DNA of 64,000 nucleotides, taken from Arthrobacter luteolus NBRC 107841 (GTDB lineage: Bacteria > Actinomycetota > Actinomycetes > Actinomycetales > Micrococcaceae). Below the pieces are notes generated by a model that had not been told where the DNA came from, did not search any database, and was given only the letters and a program-made list of their open reading frames with translations. The stretch spans positions 159,951-223,950 of the forward strand of contig NZ_BCQM01000006.1 in assembly GCF_001552075.1 (NCBI RefSeq), written 5' to 3'. Each line of letters opens with the position of its first letter. The stretch's first letter is position 1. Shown one piece after another: positions 1-10,750 of this stretch. Position numbers and translations under genes: made by a program.

Positions 1-521
1 ACCGATCCCCACCAGTAGTTCTCCAGAAGAATTCCACCGACGAGGGGGCCCAGCGCCGCGCCGCCGCCGGCACCGACGGACCAGATGGCGATGGCACGGG
101 TCCGCTCCGCCGGCACGGCGAACACGTTCCGGATGATCGACAGGGTCGAGGGCATGATGGTGGCGCCGCTGATACCCAGCAGTGCCCGGGCTGCAATCAG
201 GATCTCCGGGGTGGGAGCGAATGCCGCGAGGGCCGAGGCGACACCGAATCCGGCTGCGCCGATCAGCAGGAGCCGTTTGCGGCCGATCCGGTCTGCCACG
301 TTACCCATGGTCACCAGCAGGCCCGCCAGCGCGAAGGAATAAATATCGCCGATCCAGAGCAGCTGCGTAGAGGTCGGTTCCAGGGAAGCGCTAAGGGAGG
401 GCACCGCCAGTGCAAGCACGGTGCCGTCCACAGCCAGAAGCATCACCGCGAGCGTGAGGACGCCCAGTGAGGCCCATTCGCGGGGTCCGGCGGAAGAGGG
501 CGGGGCAGTCGTTCTTAACAT
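1..521 (-). CDS. DHA2-type MFS drug exporter, N-terminal part (runs off the window)
   Basis: The minus strand translates from an ATG at 521 without a stop to the window edge, giving about 173 residues. Hydrophobic segments and MFS landmarks are visible: an acidic residue in TM1 (LAVDGTVLALAVPSL), the loop 2-3 motif NVADRIGRKR, and a TM5 antiporter-like stretch GAGGGAALGPLVGGIL. These fit the 14-TM EmrB/QacA/SmvA family of proton-driven drug exporters. The C-terminal two thirds lie outside the window, so substrate cannot be judged. It points away from the NmrA/HxlR pair and has no partner visible here. Confidence 0.85.
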   Translation of the reverse strand, partial: MLRTTAPPSSAGPREWASLGVLTLAVMLLAVDGTVLALAVPSLSASLEPTSTQLLWIGDIYSFALAGLLVTMGNVADRIGRKRLLLIGAAGFGVASALAAFAPTPEILIAARALLGISGATIMPSTLSIIRNVFAVPAERTRAIAIWSVGAGGGAALGPLVGGILLENYWWGS

Positions 522-638
522 GCCTCCAGTGTAGCCGACCAAATGGTCTGTACAAGAAACTGTTTAGTCTGCACGGCACCTCCCGGTGGGCCGCGGAAGC
601 ATCTGCACCGCCGCTCCCGCGGTCCGGAACCAGCCGGG

Positions 639-1244
639 TCAGTTTGCGGCAGTGAAGCGCTCCCTGCGGTGGGCGGGACGTTCAATTTCGTCGAGCATGG
701 CCACTGCGTAGTCCTGGGTGGAAATACTGCCGCCGGCCGGAGAGTCCTTGGCAGTGACGTAGGAGCCGGTCCGGACACCGGGCGCAATCTCCGGGGCGGC
801 AGCGAGCATGGTCCAGTCCAGCTGTGCCGGAGCTGCCAGGACAGCCTCGTAGGCCTCGGCCAAGGTGAGTGCCTCGGCCCGGTATTCCTCCGGGAACCCG
901 GCGGTGTCAACGAGCCGCTTGCCGTCAACCTCCAAGGCTCCGGCGCCTCCCACTATGAGCAGCCGGGTACTGCCGGCACTGCTGTAGGCCTGCTTCATGG
1001 CCTCCAGCCAGTCACCGTGGTCTCCTCCTGTGCGGCTGGGTCCGGTGGCCAGGACGACGGCGTCGTGCGCGCCGGCAATTTCGGCGAACACGGCGGCATC
1101 ACCCAGGTCTGCCTGGCGGCTGAGCGCCCCGGGAATCTCCGAGATGCTGCGCGAGACCGCCGTGACGTCATGTCCGCGGCGCAGCGCCTCTGCGGCAATC
1201 TGGCTTCCGACCATGCCTGTGGCTCCATAAACGGCAATTTTCAT
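639..1244 (-). CDS. NAD(P)-binding NmrA/YwnB-like oxidoreductase
   Basis: A 201-residue Rossmann protein that opens with a dinucleotide-binding GATGMVG motif at residues 8-14. It continues with alternating beta strands and helices of the atypical extended SDR type (NmrA, SDR_a5). The classical YxxxK pair is not obvious, as is usual in this subfamily. A GAGGAG ribosome site precedes the ATG by about six bases. It is divergent from an HxlR regulator across roughly 100 bases that contain inverted repeats, so it is probably controlled by that regulator. In other bacteria HxlR/NmrA-type pairs respond to quinones, aldehydes or other electrophiles; that role here is inferred from context. Confidence 0.8.
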   Translation of the reverse strand: MKIAVYGATGMVGSQIAAEALRRGHDVTAVSRSISEIPGALSRQADLGDAAVFAEIAGAHDAVVLATGPSRTGGDHGDWLEAMKQAYSSAGSTRLLIVGGAGALEVDGKRLVDTAGFPEEYRAEALTLAEAYEAVLAAPAQLDWTMLAAAPEIAPGVRTGSYVTAKDSPAGGSISTQDYAVAMLDEIERPAHRRERFTAAN

Positions 1245-1295
1245 TGGTACTCCTCAAGTAACGCTCGGTGTTGCTGTCCCTTTGACACTCATGAG

Positions 1296-1349
1296 AGTAT
1301 CTATTTGATACTGATAGCCTCAAAGAAACTGGGTTACCTATTGGATACC
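1296..1349. promoter_or_regulatory. Paired inverted repeats, probable HxlR operator
   Basis: AGTATC-N5-GATACT is a perfect inverted repeat at 1296-1312. A related imperfect repeat, GGTTACC-N4-GGATACC, follows at 1332-1349 and overlaps the proposed TTG start of the HxlR gene. Both lie between the divergent oxidoreductase and regulator genes. A dimeric winged-helix repressor binding here could block both promoters. The assignment is by position and symmetry only. Confidence 0.5.
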
Positions 1350-1730
1350 AATGAGGTCAACATTTTCGACCCGAACTGCCCCTCGCGGGTGATCTTCCAG
1401 CGCATCGGAGATAAATGGACCGGACTCATTGTCCAGGTTCTCGCCGATGGGCCGGTCCGGTTCTCCGACCTGCGCTCCAAGGTCCGTGCGGTGAGCCCCA
1501 AGGTGCTCACCCAGACCCTGCGGGCGTTGGAGCGCGACGGGCTGATCACCAGGACCGTTCATGCCCAGGTGCCGCCCAGGGTCGACTACGAACTCACGGA
1601 CACGGGCCGTTCACTCCTGGAGCCAATGGCTCAGTTGAGGAAATGGGCCGAAAACCACGTTCCCACCATCCTGGAGGCAAGGGACAGGTACGACGACGCC
1701 CGCGATTCGGAGGTCCTGGCCGGCCGGTGA
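1341..1730 (+). CDS. HxlR-family winged-helix transcriptional regulator
   Basis: A 129-residue protein with the HxlR signature: CPSR near the N terminus, IGDKWT, RFSDLR, the recognition region SPKVLTQTLRALERDGLI, and a beta-wing with PPRVDYELTD. The cysteine of CPSR (about residue 13) sits where the redox-sensing cysteine lies in YodB/HypR-type members, so thiol sensing is possible. The reading frame is open far upstream; I chose TTG at 1341 because it gives the usual dozen residues before CPSR. No strong ribosome site supports it, and TTG at 1305 is the alternative. It probably represses the divergent NmrA-like gene and itself. Confidence 0.8.
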   Translation: MDTNEVNIFDPNCPSRVIFQRIGDKWTGLIVQVLADGPVRFSDLRSKVRAVSPKVLTQTLRALERDGLITRTVHAQVPPRVDYELTDTGRSLLEPMAQLRKWAENHVPTILEARDRYDDARDSEVLAGR

Positions 1731-1764
1731 CGCCCGCCAGCGGCGCCGGTGCCAGCTCCAGCCC

Positions 1765-2172
1765 CTAAGCGGTGGGGAGTACGGCAGCGATGGCGCTGAT
1801 TTCCACGAGCGCGCCCGGCACACCCAATTCGCTGACGCGGGCGGCCAGCACCAGGGCTGGCTCGTCGGCGGCGAGTTCCTGTGCCACCGCCCCGTAGCCC
1901 GCCGCGAGGTCCGCTCCCTCGGTGAAAAGGACTGTCCACTGCACGACGTCGGTGAGGCTCGCCCCGGCGGCCGCGAGCGCGGTTTTGGCGTTTTGCAGGG
2001 CCCGGGCGGACTGTGCACCCGTATCGCTGCCGCCGATCAGGGAACCGGTGGAGTCAACTGCGTTCTGGCCGCCGATGTAAATGGTGGCCGCTCCGGGCGG
2101 CACGACGGCAACGTGGCTGAAGGCAGGGCTCACAACGAGCCCCTCTGGGCGGAGGCGCTGGATGGATGTCAT
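1765..2172 (-). CDS. RidA/YjgF/YER057c-family protein
   Basis: A 135-residue protein of the RidA family, which hydrolyses reactive enamine/imine intermediates or acts as a trimeric ligand-binding protein. Family features are a central IYIGGQNAVD strand, a helix with ALQNAKTALAAAGASLTDVV, and a C-terminal ARVSELGVPGALVEISAIA. The usual catalytic Arg of the active RidA subgroup is present in AARVSELG. The frame is open upstream, but the ATG at 2172 gives the expected family length. It begins 10 bases after the stop of the flavin monooxygenase gene and is probably cotranscribed with it. Confidence 0.85.
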   Translation of the reverse strand: MTSIQRLRPEGLVVSPAFSHVAVVPPGAATIYIGGQNAVDSTGSLIGGSDTGAQSARALQNAKTALAAAGASLTDVVQWTVLFTEGADLAAGYGAVAQELAADEPALVLAARVSELGVPGALVEISAIAAVLPTA

Positions 2173-2182
2173 CCCCAAACGA

Positions 2183-3913
<1,731 letters not shown>

Positions 3914-3926
3914 TTACAGTGGGGCG

Positions 3927-4538
3927 ATGAATGCCGATGCGCGCCTGCCCCGGGTTGAGGTCCATCCCGCCACGGTCGACCGTTTCGATGACCTCACCGC
4001 TGTTCTGGCGGCCAGGAAACCTGCCACCGCCGCCTGCTGGTGCCTCAGCTACCGGGTCCCGGGCCCGGAATTCCGCACCCTCGCCGGGAATGAACGCCCT
4101 GCGCGCCTGCGCCGCTTCGCTGAGGACGGTGTTCCCCCGGGCGTCATCGCCTACGTCGACGGGGTTCCCGCCGGATGGTGTTCCGTCAGCCCCCGTGCTT
4201 CCCATTCCCGGCTGGCACATTCCCGGACCATTCCTGCCGTGGATGAGCTCCCGGTGTGGAGCATCGTCTGCCTGGTTATCAGGCCTGAGTTCCGCAGGCG
4301 GGGCCTGGCCTATCAGCTGCTCGACGGCGCCGCCGGTTATGCCCGTTCGCAGGGCGCACCGGCGCTCGAGGCCTATCCGGCCGATGCCGCGGGCGAGCGG
4401 CTCAGCGCTGCTTTCGCCTATACCGGCACAACGGAGCTCTTCGAAGCCGCCGGGTTCCAGCGCATCCTGCCAACCGCATCCAGCACCGGAGGTAAAACCC
4501 GGTGGCTGATGCGGCTGGCGCTTAATCCACCGACCTGA
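3927..4538 (+). CDS. GNAT-family N-acetyltransferase
   Basis: A 203-residue protein with the GNAT fold. The acetyl-CoA pyrophosphate loop is visible as VIRPEFRRRGLAYQLL (about residues 113-128), followed by a helix with LLDGAAGYARSQGAPALEAYP and a C-terminal AAGF beta bulge. The WCLSYRVPGPEF stretch near the N terminus is common in an actinobacterial subgroup that works on small molecules. Start is the ATG at 3927. It stands alone between a monooxygenase and a convergent lipoprotein gene, so substrate cannot be inferred. Confidence 0.85.
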   Translation: MNADARLPRVEVHPATVDRFDDLTAVLAARKPATAACWCLSYRVPGPEFRTLAGNERPARLRRFAEDGVPPGVIAYVDGVPAGWCSVSPRASHSRLAHSRTIPAVDELPVWSIVCLVIRPEFRRRGLAYQLLDGAAGYARSQGAPALEAYPADAAGERLSAAFAYTGTTELFEAAGFQRILPTASSTGGKTRWLMRLALNPPT

Positions 4539-4553
4539 CATACCGCTGACGGG

Positions 4554-5663
4554 CTAGTCCTCTGACGCGCTAGTCCACTGAGCGGGGTCCAGACGCAGCA
4601 CCTGATCGTCGTCCGGTCCGGGATTGCCCCGCCCATCGGTGTTGTTCGTGAGGATCCAGAGTGAACCGTCCGGTGCGTTGACGACGTCGCGGAGCCGGCC
4701 GTACCGGCCGGCCAGGTGTTCTTCAGATGATCCCAGCGCGTCCAGCGGCACCTCCCGTAACCGTTCCCCGCGCAGGTTCGCAATGAAGACCGAACCGCCG
4801 GTGACGGTAATGCCGCTGGGACTGGCATCCGCCGGGGTCCACTGCTGGAAGGGATCCAGGTATCGGCTCTCCCCGGCTATCCCCTCGACCTCCGGCCAGC
4901 CGTAGTTCCCGCCGGGCAGGATCACGTTCAGTTCATCCCAGGTGTTCTGTCCGAATTCGCTGGCGTAGAGGCTACCTCCTGCGTCCCAGGCGAGGCCCTG
5001 CGGGTTGCGGTGCCCATAGCTGTAGACAAGGGACCCGGGAAAGGGATTGCTTTCCGGGACGGAGCCGTCCGGAGCAAGGCGCAGGATCTTCCCGTTCAGG
5101 GACCGCAGATCCTGCGCGCTGGCCCGGTCACCGGCGTCCCCGGTGGTGGCGTAAAGCTCTCCGTCCGGACCGAAGGCAATGCGCCCGCCGTTGTGGATGG
5201 GCCCGGCCTCGATGCCGTCGAGGATTGTTTCGGCCTGGCCCAGGCCCAGGGAACCCGGGCTGCCGGTCAAGGCGCGGCGCTCGATGCGGTTCTCCCCTCC
5301 TGCGGTGAGGTAGGCATAAAGGAAGCCGTCCCGCACTGCGATTCCCAGCAGGCCGCCCTCTCCCTGCCCGGCCGCATCGCCGATGGTGCCGGCCTCGCGG
5401 AGGTTTCCGCCGCTGAGTTCGAGGATCCGGGCGGAATCCCGTTCGCTGATAAGCGCAGTACCGTCGTGGAAGGCGATGGACCAGGGCGCTTCGAGTCCGG
5501 CCGCGAGGACCTCCGGTGCGTCCTCCGCTCCGGTGGCGCCTGCCTCTGGGGATGCCGGGGAGGGCACCTGAGGTTCCGGTTCTCCTGCGGTGCACCCTGC
5601 AATGGTGGGAACCGCCAACACGGCGGCCGCGAGCCAGGCGGCCAGGCGCCGTCGTCCGTTCAT
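4554..5663 (-). CDS. PQQ-dependent sugar/aldose dehydrogenase lipoprotein (soluble GDH/YliI fold)
   Basis: A 369-residue exported protein. The N terminus has arginines, a hydrophobic core and a lipobox (PTIAGC), so it should be processed at Cys23 and anchored outside the membrane. The rest is a six-bladed beta-propeller of the GSDH family: LEAPWSIAFHDG, GEGGLLGIAV, NGGRIAFGPDGELYATTGDAG, SYGHRNPQGLAWD, and GGNYGWPEVEG. The RNPQGL segment and the upstream His are typical of the PQQ site of the family. No pqq biosynthesis genes lie in the window, so cofactor supply is unknown. It follows an SDR gene by 14 bases and is probably cotranscribed. Confidence 0.85.
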   Translation of the reverse strand: MNGRRRLAAWLAAAVLAVPTIAGCTAGEPEPQVPSPASPEAGATGAEDAPEVLAAGLEAPWSIAFHDGTALISERDSARILELSGGNLREAGTIGDAAGQGEGGLLGIAVRDGFLYAYLTAGGENRIERRALTGSPGSLGLGQAETILDGIEAGPIHNGGRIAFGPDGELYATTGDAGDRASAQDLRSLNGKILRLAPDGSVPESNPFPGSLVYSYGHRNPQGLAWDAGGSLYASEFGQNTWDELNVILPGGNYGWPEVEGIAGESRYLDPFQQWTPADASPSGITVTGGSVFIANLRGERLREVPLDALGSSEEHLAGRYGRLRDVVNAPDGSLWILTNNTDGRGNPGPDDDQVLRLDPAQWTSASED

Positions 5664-5677
5664 TGCCTGCTGCCGGC

Positions 5678-6451
5678 TCAGTCCGCGCTCATGCCGGCGG
5701 TCAGGTTGAGGACGGAGCCGTTCAGGCTGTCCGCGCCGCCGTGGGCCAGGAAGACGGCTGCTTTGGCCACTTCGCTGAGCGTCGGAAGCTTCCCCGTGGT
5801 GGTGAGGGCTTCGAGGAAGCGGGTGAACTCCTCCAGAGGCATGGGCAGGTCCGGTGTGCTGCCGATGGTTTCCAGGATGCGCTGGGGGCGCAGGCAGACC
5901 ACCCGCACGCCGGCCGGCCCCAGCTCGGCCGCGAACGTCCGTGTCAGCGCCTCAACGGCGGAGCAGGCCGCGGCGAAACCGCCCACACCGGCAATCGCAA
6001 CGCGGGCCGGTGACGCGGACAGGGTCAGGATGACTCCGCTCCCCCGTGGCACCATCTGGGCTGCCGCAGCCCTCGCGGTGATGAACTGCGTCCGCAGCCA
6101 GGCCGCTGCCGGAGCGGTGACGTCCTCCACGGACATGTCCAGCAGCGGGGTCCCCTGCACCAGGGGAAGGCTCACAGCATTGAGCAGCACGTCGATCCGG
6201 CCGGCCTCATCAACGACGGCGCTGGTGTGGGCGTCTACCGCCAGCGGATCGCTGGCGTCCACCTCGCTCACATGCACCCGTGCCGTCCCGGCCGCCCGGA
6301 TCCGCTCCGCTGTTGCATTCACGGAGTTCCGGTGGAGTCCGGCCAGGAACAGCTCCGCGCCGTGGCGGGCGAACTCCTCCGCCACGGCCCCGCCAATCGC
6401 GCCTCCGGCGCCGTGGATGATGACCTTTTGTGCGGGCGCGTCAGCCGCCAT
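5678..6451 (-). CDS. SDR-family protein with degenerate active site
   Basis: A 257-residue short-chain dehydrogenase/reductase with GAGGAIG near the N terminus for the cofactor, NAVSLP in place of the NNAG motif, and SASPAR carrying the catalytic-region Ser. The expected YxxxK reads FAAAC in GGFAAACSAVEAL, so both the catalytic Tyr and Lys are missing. Start is the ATG at 6451. Because the nucleotide site is kept, it may bind NAD(P) without the usual oxidoreduction, or use another mechanism. It lies 14 bases upstream of the PQQ-type dehydrogenase gene, suggesting one transcript. Confidence 0.8.
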   Translation of the reverse strand: MAADAPAQKVIIHGAGGAIGGAVAEEFARHGAELFLAGLHRNSVNATAERIRAAGTARVHVSEVDASDPLAVDAHTSAVVDEAGRIDVLLNAVSLPLVQGTPLLDMSVEDVTAPAAAWLRTQFITARAAAAQMVPRGSGVILTLSASPARVAIAGVGGFAAACSAVEALTRTFAAELGPAGVRVVCLRPQRILETIGSTPDLPMPLEEFTRFLEALTTTGKLPTLSEVAKAAVFLAHGGADSLNGSVLNLTAGMSAD

Positions 6452-6583
6452 GGACCTGCTCCTGTCGTGAGGCAGACCCGGGAACCTGCTTCGGTTCCCG
6501 GTGGGACGACGCTAGCAGTGCCGGTGCCGGCAGTCACCTGCGGCCTGCCGCCTTCCGCCCGGCCCGGCCCCAATCGCCCCCTG

Positions 6584-6620
6584 CTGCCCCTGCCGTCCCG
6601 GCCCGGGACGGCAGGGGCAG
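6584..6620 (-). terminator. Perfect 18-bp-arm hairpin after the FNR-like gene
   Basis: Positions 6584-6601 and 6603-6620 are exact inverted repeats around a single central base. The hairpin begins eight bases past the stop of the minus-strand gene at 6628. No run of T follows on the minus strand, so it may be a tract-less terminator or an mRNA end stabiliser. Confidence 0.6.
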
Positions 6621-6627
6621 TTTCGTT

Positions 6628-7962
6628 CTAGGAGTCCCAGATGGGGCCGAAGGCCGGAATGCCGCGGCGTTCAAACTCGCTGACGACCCGACCGGTGACG
6701 GACTTGTTGGAAACAATAATCACCGCGTCCGCTCCGGAGGCCACAAACGCGTCATAGGACAGTTCGAACACATCGGGTTTGCCCTGCTCCGTGGTGTTCC
6801 AGATGACGGCGTCAGGCTGCGCGGCCTCCACCTCGTCGACCAGGGCGTCTCCGTAGGTTGCCCGCGGAGTCTTGGTGACCCAGACCAGCCGGGCACCCTG
6901 GGTGTCGGTGAGCAGGTGCCCCAGGGCAGGACCGATCCCGCTGCCCGTGGTCACGTAGAGCACCCGTTTGAACAGGCGCTTCGCGTTCGCGACACCTACG
7001 GTGGGGATGCCCCGGACCCAGACGTGTGTCGGCGGGTTGTTGATGAAATCGCCGGTCCAGCCTCCCGCCCGGGAAACCACCATGCGGTAGCCGGACTCCC
7101 CCGGCGCGGCCGGCACACAGGCGAACGGGTGCCAGCCCAGGAGCGGATGCCGGCTCATCGCCCGGGTGGTGCCAACCTGCGGAACGTAGCCATGGTCGAG
7201 CCGCACAATGATCGTGTGGTCGGAGGGCCGCTCGGTGGTGATCGGAACCCTGCGCAGCAGGATCCACGGCCATACGGCGAGACCGGTGGAGATCACCAGC
7301 ATCCAGAAAATCGGAGAAGTCAGCAGCGCTTCGCTGAAGCTGCGCGCCGGCGTCTGCAGCTTGGCGAGGAGCAGCGCGTTGGTCCAGCCGAGCACCAGCA
7401 CGGTCCAGGTGCCGAAGCGGTGCGACGCTTCGAAGACGTCGTGGTGGCGGGTCCGGAATCCGGGATTGGCCAGGACGCAGATGGTGATGAGCACCGCGGA
7501 GACGACGAGCGCCAGGGCAACCGAGACGTCGTCGTACCCGGCTTCTCCGTCGGCCCAGGCCGGGGCCAGCAGCACGACGTACGCCACGTACCAGAAGGTT
7601 CCGGCAATGGCGCCGCCGACGTGCAGTCCGCCGACGTGGTAGTACTGCGCCAGCCGCCAGCGCAGCCGCAGCGGCCACGAGACGGGAGCCCTGGTGGCCA
7701 GGTAGGAAATCAGGTTCACCATCCAGTGCTGCCGCGGGAGGATGGAGAACAGGATGTTGATTTGGGAGATTGCCGCGATCACCTGCAGGCTGCGGGCGTG
7801 CGGCTGCCACCAGCCGGCGGCGAGGCCCCACACAAACAGTGCCGCGTTCACCACCAGCACTCCGGCGAACAGTGCCACGTAGGTCATGACCCGCGCGCGG
7901 CCGCGTGAGTGGGTATCAACGGTTCCGGCAGGCTCGGCTACCGCGTCTTGAGTTGTCTTCAC
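6628..7962 (-). CDS. Membrane ferredoxin-reductase-like protein (TmpA-like)
   Basis: About 444 residues in two halves. Residues ~20-230 hold about five hydrophobic segments with several His in loops (RQHWMVNL, YYHVGGLHVGG, RHHDVFEASHRFG), reminiscent of a haem-binding or ferric-reductase-like membrane domain. The second half resembles a flavin/NAD reductase: a beta-barrel with HPLLGWHPFACVPA and a nucleotide motif VTTGSGIGPALGHLL. The layout recalls the fungal TmpA membrane flavoprotein family; homology is from memory and function is unproven. I prefer GTG at 7962, which has AGAAG six bases upstream, over TTG at 7989. It is probably monocistronic. Confidence 0.65.
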   Translation of the reverse strand: MKTTQDAVAEPAGTVDTHSRGRARVMTYVALFAGVLVVNAALFVWGLAAGWWQPHARSLQVIAAISQINILFSILPRQHWMVNLISYLATRAPVSWPLRLRWRLAQYYHVGGLHVGGAIAGTFWYVAYVVLLAPAWADGEAGYDDVSVALALVVSAVLITICVLANPGFRTRHHDVFEASHRFGTWTVLVLGWTNALLLAKLQTPARSFSEALLTSPIFWMLVISTGLAVWPWILLRRVPITTERPSDHTIIVRLDHGYVPQVGTTRAMSRHPLLGWHPFACVPAAPGESGYRMVVSRAGGWTGDFINNPPTHVWVRGIPTVGVANAKRLFKRVLYVTTGSGIGPALGHLLTDTQGARLVWVTKTPRATYGDALVDEVEAAQPDAVIWNTTEQGKPDVFELSYDAFVASGADAVIIVSNKSVTGRVVSEFERRGIPAFGPIWDS

Positions 7963-8055
7963 ACCCCCATCTTCTTGGACTGGGTCCAAGATTTCGCATT
8001 ATGACGGTTCACTCACCCATGTCCGGGCGGTTGCTGCTGCTTCTCCGGAACTGTC

Positions 8056-8099
8056 TGCGGGGCCCGCTCCCCGTCCGAAAACGGGATGCTGGCCCCGCA
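8056..8099 (-). terminator. Hairpin terminator of the copper operon
   Basis: TGCGGGGCC at 8056-8064 pairs with GGCCCCGCA at 8091-8099, with an inner CCCGT/ACGGG stem. It starts 13 bases past the stop of the YHS gene, the last gene of the minus-strand copper operon. Confidence 0.55.
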
Positions 8100-8111
8100 G
8101 GAGCGCCGCAG

Positions 8112-8384
8112 TCAGGCCATGCTGGCGGCATACCTGGCCGGATCCGCGTCAAAGGCGGGTCCGCAGCCGGCACAGCAGAAGTAGTAGCGCTCCCCTTCGT
8201 AGTCCCGGTAGAGGCCGGCTGCCTCGGCGGCGGTTTTGCTGACGGGGCTGCCGGCCATCACCGGACAGGTGGTCAGGTCATCCGCCTGGCTGCCGAGCAG
8301 GTTCGCGCGGCCGTTGCCTGCCGCGGCCGGGTTGGGAGCGCTGGTGCCGCAGCAGCCGGCGGCCGCCTGGGAGTCATTCGTCAT
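8112..8384 (-). CDS. YHS-domain metal-binding protein
   Basis: A 90-residue protein. After a short linker with a CC pair, residues ~40-90 form a YHS/TRASH-like domain: CPVMAGSPVSK, GLYRDYEGERYYFCCAGC, and PAFDADPARY. Such domains bind copper or other soft metals through Cys residues and often sit beside CopA ATPases. A GAGAGG site precedes the ATG. It lies 53 bases after copA and ends the operon. A role as copper chaperone or metal buffer is inferred from domain and neighbours. Confidence 0.85.
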   Translation of the reverse strand: MTNDSQAAAGCCGTSAPNPAAAGNGRANLLGSQADDLTTCPVMAGSPVSKTAAEAAGLYRDYEGERYYFCCAGCGPAFDADPARYAASMA

Positions 8385-8437
8385 GGTGTGCCTCTCGTGT
8401 TCTGCGTGATTGATGGGAACTGATGCCCTGGGCCCGG

Positions 8438-10708
8438 CTACTGCTTGGCGGTGCTCTTGAAGCCACGCAGCCGCAGGCTGTTGCCGACGACGAAGACGCT
8501 GGACAGGGCCATCGCGGCTCCGGCGAGCATGGGATTGAGCATCCCGAGCGCCGCGACCGGAACAGCGGCGACGTTGTAGGCAAAGGCCCAGAACAGGTTG
8601 GTTTTGATGGTTCCGAGGGTTTTGCGGGACAAGCGGATGGCATCGACCGCGCTGCGGAGGTCACCGCGCACCAGCGTGATGTCGGAGGCTTCGATGGCGA
8701 CGTCCGCGCCGGTGCCCATGGCCAGGCCAAGGTCCGCCTGGGCGAGGGCCGGGGCATCGTTGACGCCGTCGCCGATCATCGCGACCACCTTGCCTTCGGC
8801 CTGGAGCCGGCGGACGACGTCGACCTTGTCCTGCGGGAGGACCTCGGCAATGACTTCCTCGATGCCCACCTCGTCGGCAATCTGCCGGGCGACGGCGTCG
8901 TTGTCGCCGGTGAGCAGGACCGGGGTGAGGCCGATTGCCTTGAACTGTGCGATGGCTTCAGCGCTGGTCGGCTTCACGGTGTCCGCCACAATTAGGATGC
9001 CCCGGGCCTGCCCGTCCCAGCCCACCGCGACGACGGTTTTGCCTTCGCCCTCTGCCTGGGCCTTCGCGGCGGTTAGTCCGGGGCTCAGCTTCAGGGACCA
9101 TTCGGCGAGCAGCGACTCGCGGCCGACCACGACGGCGTGCCCGTCGACGACGCCCTGGACGCCTTTGCCTTCCACATTCGCGAATTCCCCAGGTGCCGGC
9201 AGCGGGCCGGTCTCCTGGACCGCGCCCTTGGCGATGGCCTGGGCGATCGGATGTTCCGAGGCGTCTTCCAGCGCTCCAGCCAGCCGGAGCAGTTCGGCCC
9301 GGCTGGTGCCGGGCTCAGCGAGCGCGTCGACCAGCGTCATTTTGCCGGTGGTGACGGTACCGGTCTTATCCAGGACAACTGTGTCGACTTTACGGGTGGA
9401 TTCCAGCACCTCCGGCCCCTTGATCAGCACACCCATCTGGGCGCCGCGGCCGGTGCCGACCAGCAGTGCCGTCGGTGTGGCCAGGCCCAGGGCACAGGGG
9501 CACGCGATCACGAGCACGGCGACGGCTGCGGTGAACGCCGCTGTCACGGGGAAGCCGGCTCCCAGCCAGCCCCCAAGGGCGATGACTGCAATCACGATCA
9601 CGACCGGTACGAACACACCCGAAATCCGGTCCGCGAGGCGCTGCACCTCGGCCTTCCCGGTTTGGGCATCCTCGACGAGCCTGGCCATCTGCGCCAGCTG
9701 TGTGTCCGCTCCGATCCGTGTGGCGCGGACCACCAGCCGGCCGCCGGCATTGGTGGTCGCACCGGTGACGGCATCACCCTCGGCAACCTCCACCGGGACG
9801 GATTCACCCGTGAGCATGGACGCGTCCACGGCGGACGTCCCGGAGACCACAACGCCGTCGGTGGCGATCTTCTCGCCCGGGCGGACTATGAATTCGTCGC
9901 CGGCCTTCAGCTCCTCGACGGGGATCTTCGCCTCGACTCCGCCGCGCAGCACCGAAACGTCCTTCGCGCCGAGTTCAAGGAGTGCCCGCAGGGCGGCGCC
10001 GGCCTGCTTCTTGGACCGCTTCTCGAAGTAGCGGCCGGCCAGGATGAACATTGTTACCCCGGCGCCCACCTCAAGGTAGATGTTCGCGGCCCCGTCGGAG
10101 GGCGCCAGCGCGAACTCGAACGGATGTGTCATGCCGGGAGTGCCGGCGGTGCCGAAGAACAGTGCATAGAGCGACCAGAGGAAGGCAGCGGAGGTGCCCA
10201 TGGAGATGAGTGTGTCCATGGTCACGGCGCCCTGCTTGAGGTTGGCCCAGGCCGCCTTGTGGAAGGGCCATGCCCCCCACACGATCACCGGGGCAGCCAG
10301 CGCCAGCGACGCCCACTGCCAGTAGGTGAACTGCAGCGCCGGGATCATGGCCATGGCGATCACCGGCACCGTCAGCACCACCGCGCCGATCAGCCGGTGG
10401 CGCAGCGAGACCAGCTCCGGGTCTTCGTCCCCGGCGGCGCTGGATGCAGCGCCGCCGTCCTTGCCGCCCTTCGGCGCGGGAACGACGGCGGTGTACCCGG
10501 TTTTTTCCACCTCCGCGATCAGCTGCGCAGGGTCGTAACCCGCCGGAACGGTGACTTTCGCCTTTTCGGTGGCGTAGTTCACGGTCGCCGTGACGCCGTC
10601 GAGCTTGTTGAGCTTTTTCTCGATCCGCATGGCGCAGGAAGCGCAGGTCATTCCGCCGATCTCCAGCTCGATGCCGGTGCCCACGCCCGGGGATGTTGAT
10701 GTGCTCAT
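8438..10708 (-). CDS. copA: Copper-translocating P1B-type ATPase
   Basis: A 756-residue ATPase that exports Cu(I) using ATP. One N-terminal HMA domain carries GMTCASC at residues ~18-24. Later come the [20 protein letters not shown] membrane metal site (CPC), the phosphorylation motif DKTGT, the SEHPIA nucleotide-binding HP, TGDND, and the hinge GDGVNDAP. Family length and a single HMA fit bacterial CopA. An AAGGA site precedes the ATG. It is third in the operon copZ - secreted protein - copA - YHS, under the CsoR-like boxes at 12.1 kb. Silver or other monovalent metal export is also possible. Confidence 0.95.
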   Translation of the reverse strand: MSTSTSPGVGTGIELEIGGMTCASCAMRIEKKLNKLDGVTATVNYATEKAKVTVPAGYDPAQLIAEVEKTGYTAVVPAPKGGKDGGAASSAAGDEDPELVSLRHRLIGAVVLTVPVIAMAMIPALQFTYWQWASLALAAPVIVWGAWPFHKAAWANLKQGAVTMDTLISMGTSAAFLWSLYALFFGTAGTPGMTHPFEFALAPSDGAANIYLEVGAGVTMFILAGRYFEKRSKKQAGAALRALLELGAKDVSVLRGGVEAKIPVEELKAGDEFIVRPGEKIATDGVVVSGTSAVDASMLTGESVPVEVAEGDAVTGATTNAGGRLVVRATRIGADTQLAQMARLVEDAQTGKAEVQRLADRISGVFVPVVIVIAVIALGGWLGAGFPVTAAFTAAVAVLVIACPCALGLATPTALLVGTGRGAQMGVLIKGPEVLESTRKVDTVVLDKTGTVTTGKMTLVDALAEPGTSRAELLRLAGALEDASEHPIAQAIAKGAVQETGPLPAPGEFANVEGKGVQGVVDGHAVVVGRESLLAEWSLKLSPGLTAAKAQAEGEGKTVVAVGWDGQARGILIVADTVKPTSAEAIAQFKAIGLTPVLLTGDNDAVARQIADEVGIEEVIAEVLPQDKVDVVRRLQAEGKVVAMIGDGVNDAPALAQADLGLAMGTGADVAIEASDITLVRGDLRSAVDAIRLSRKTLGTIKTNLFWAFAYNVAAVPVAALGMLNPMLAGAAMALSSVFVVGNSLRLRGFKSTAKQ

Positions 10709-10750
10709 GTGTTGTTCCTTCGCTTAGCTTCTCTGCTGGGGCGGGTTGTT

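Noticed and set aside
543..1340. Upstream extension of the HxlR frame (266 codons)
   Set aside because: It runs antisense through the NmrA-like gene; the regulator has normal length from 1341.
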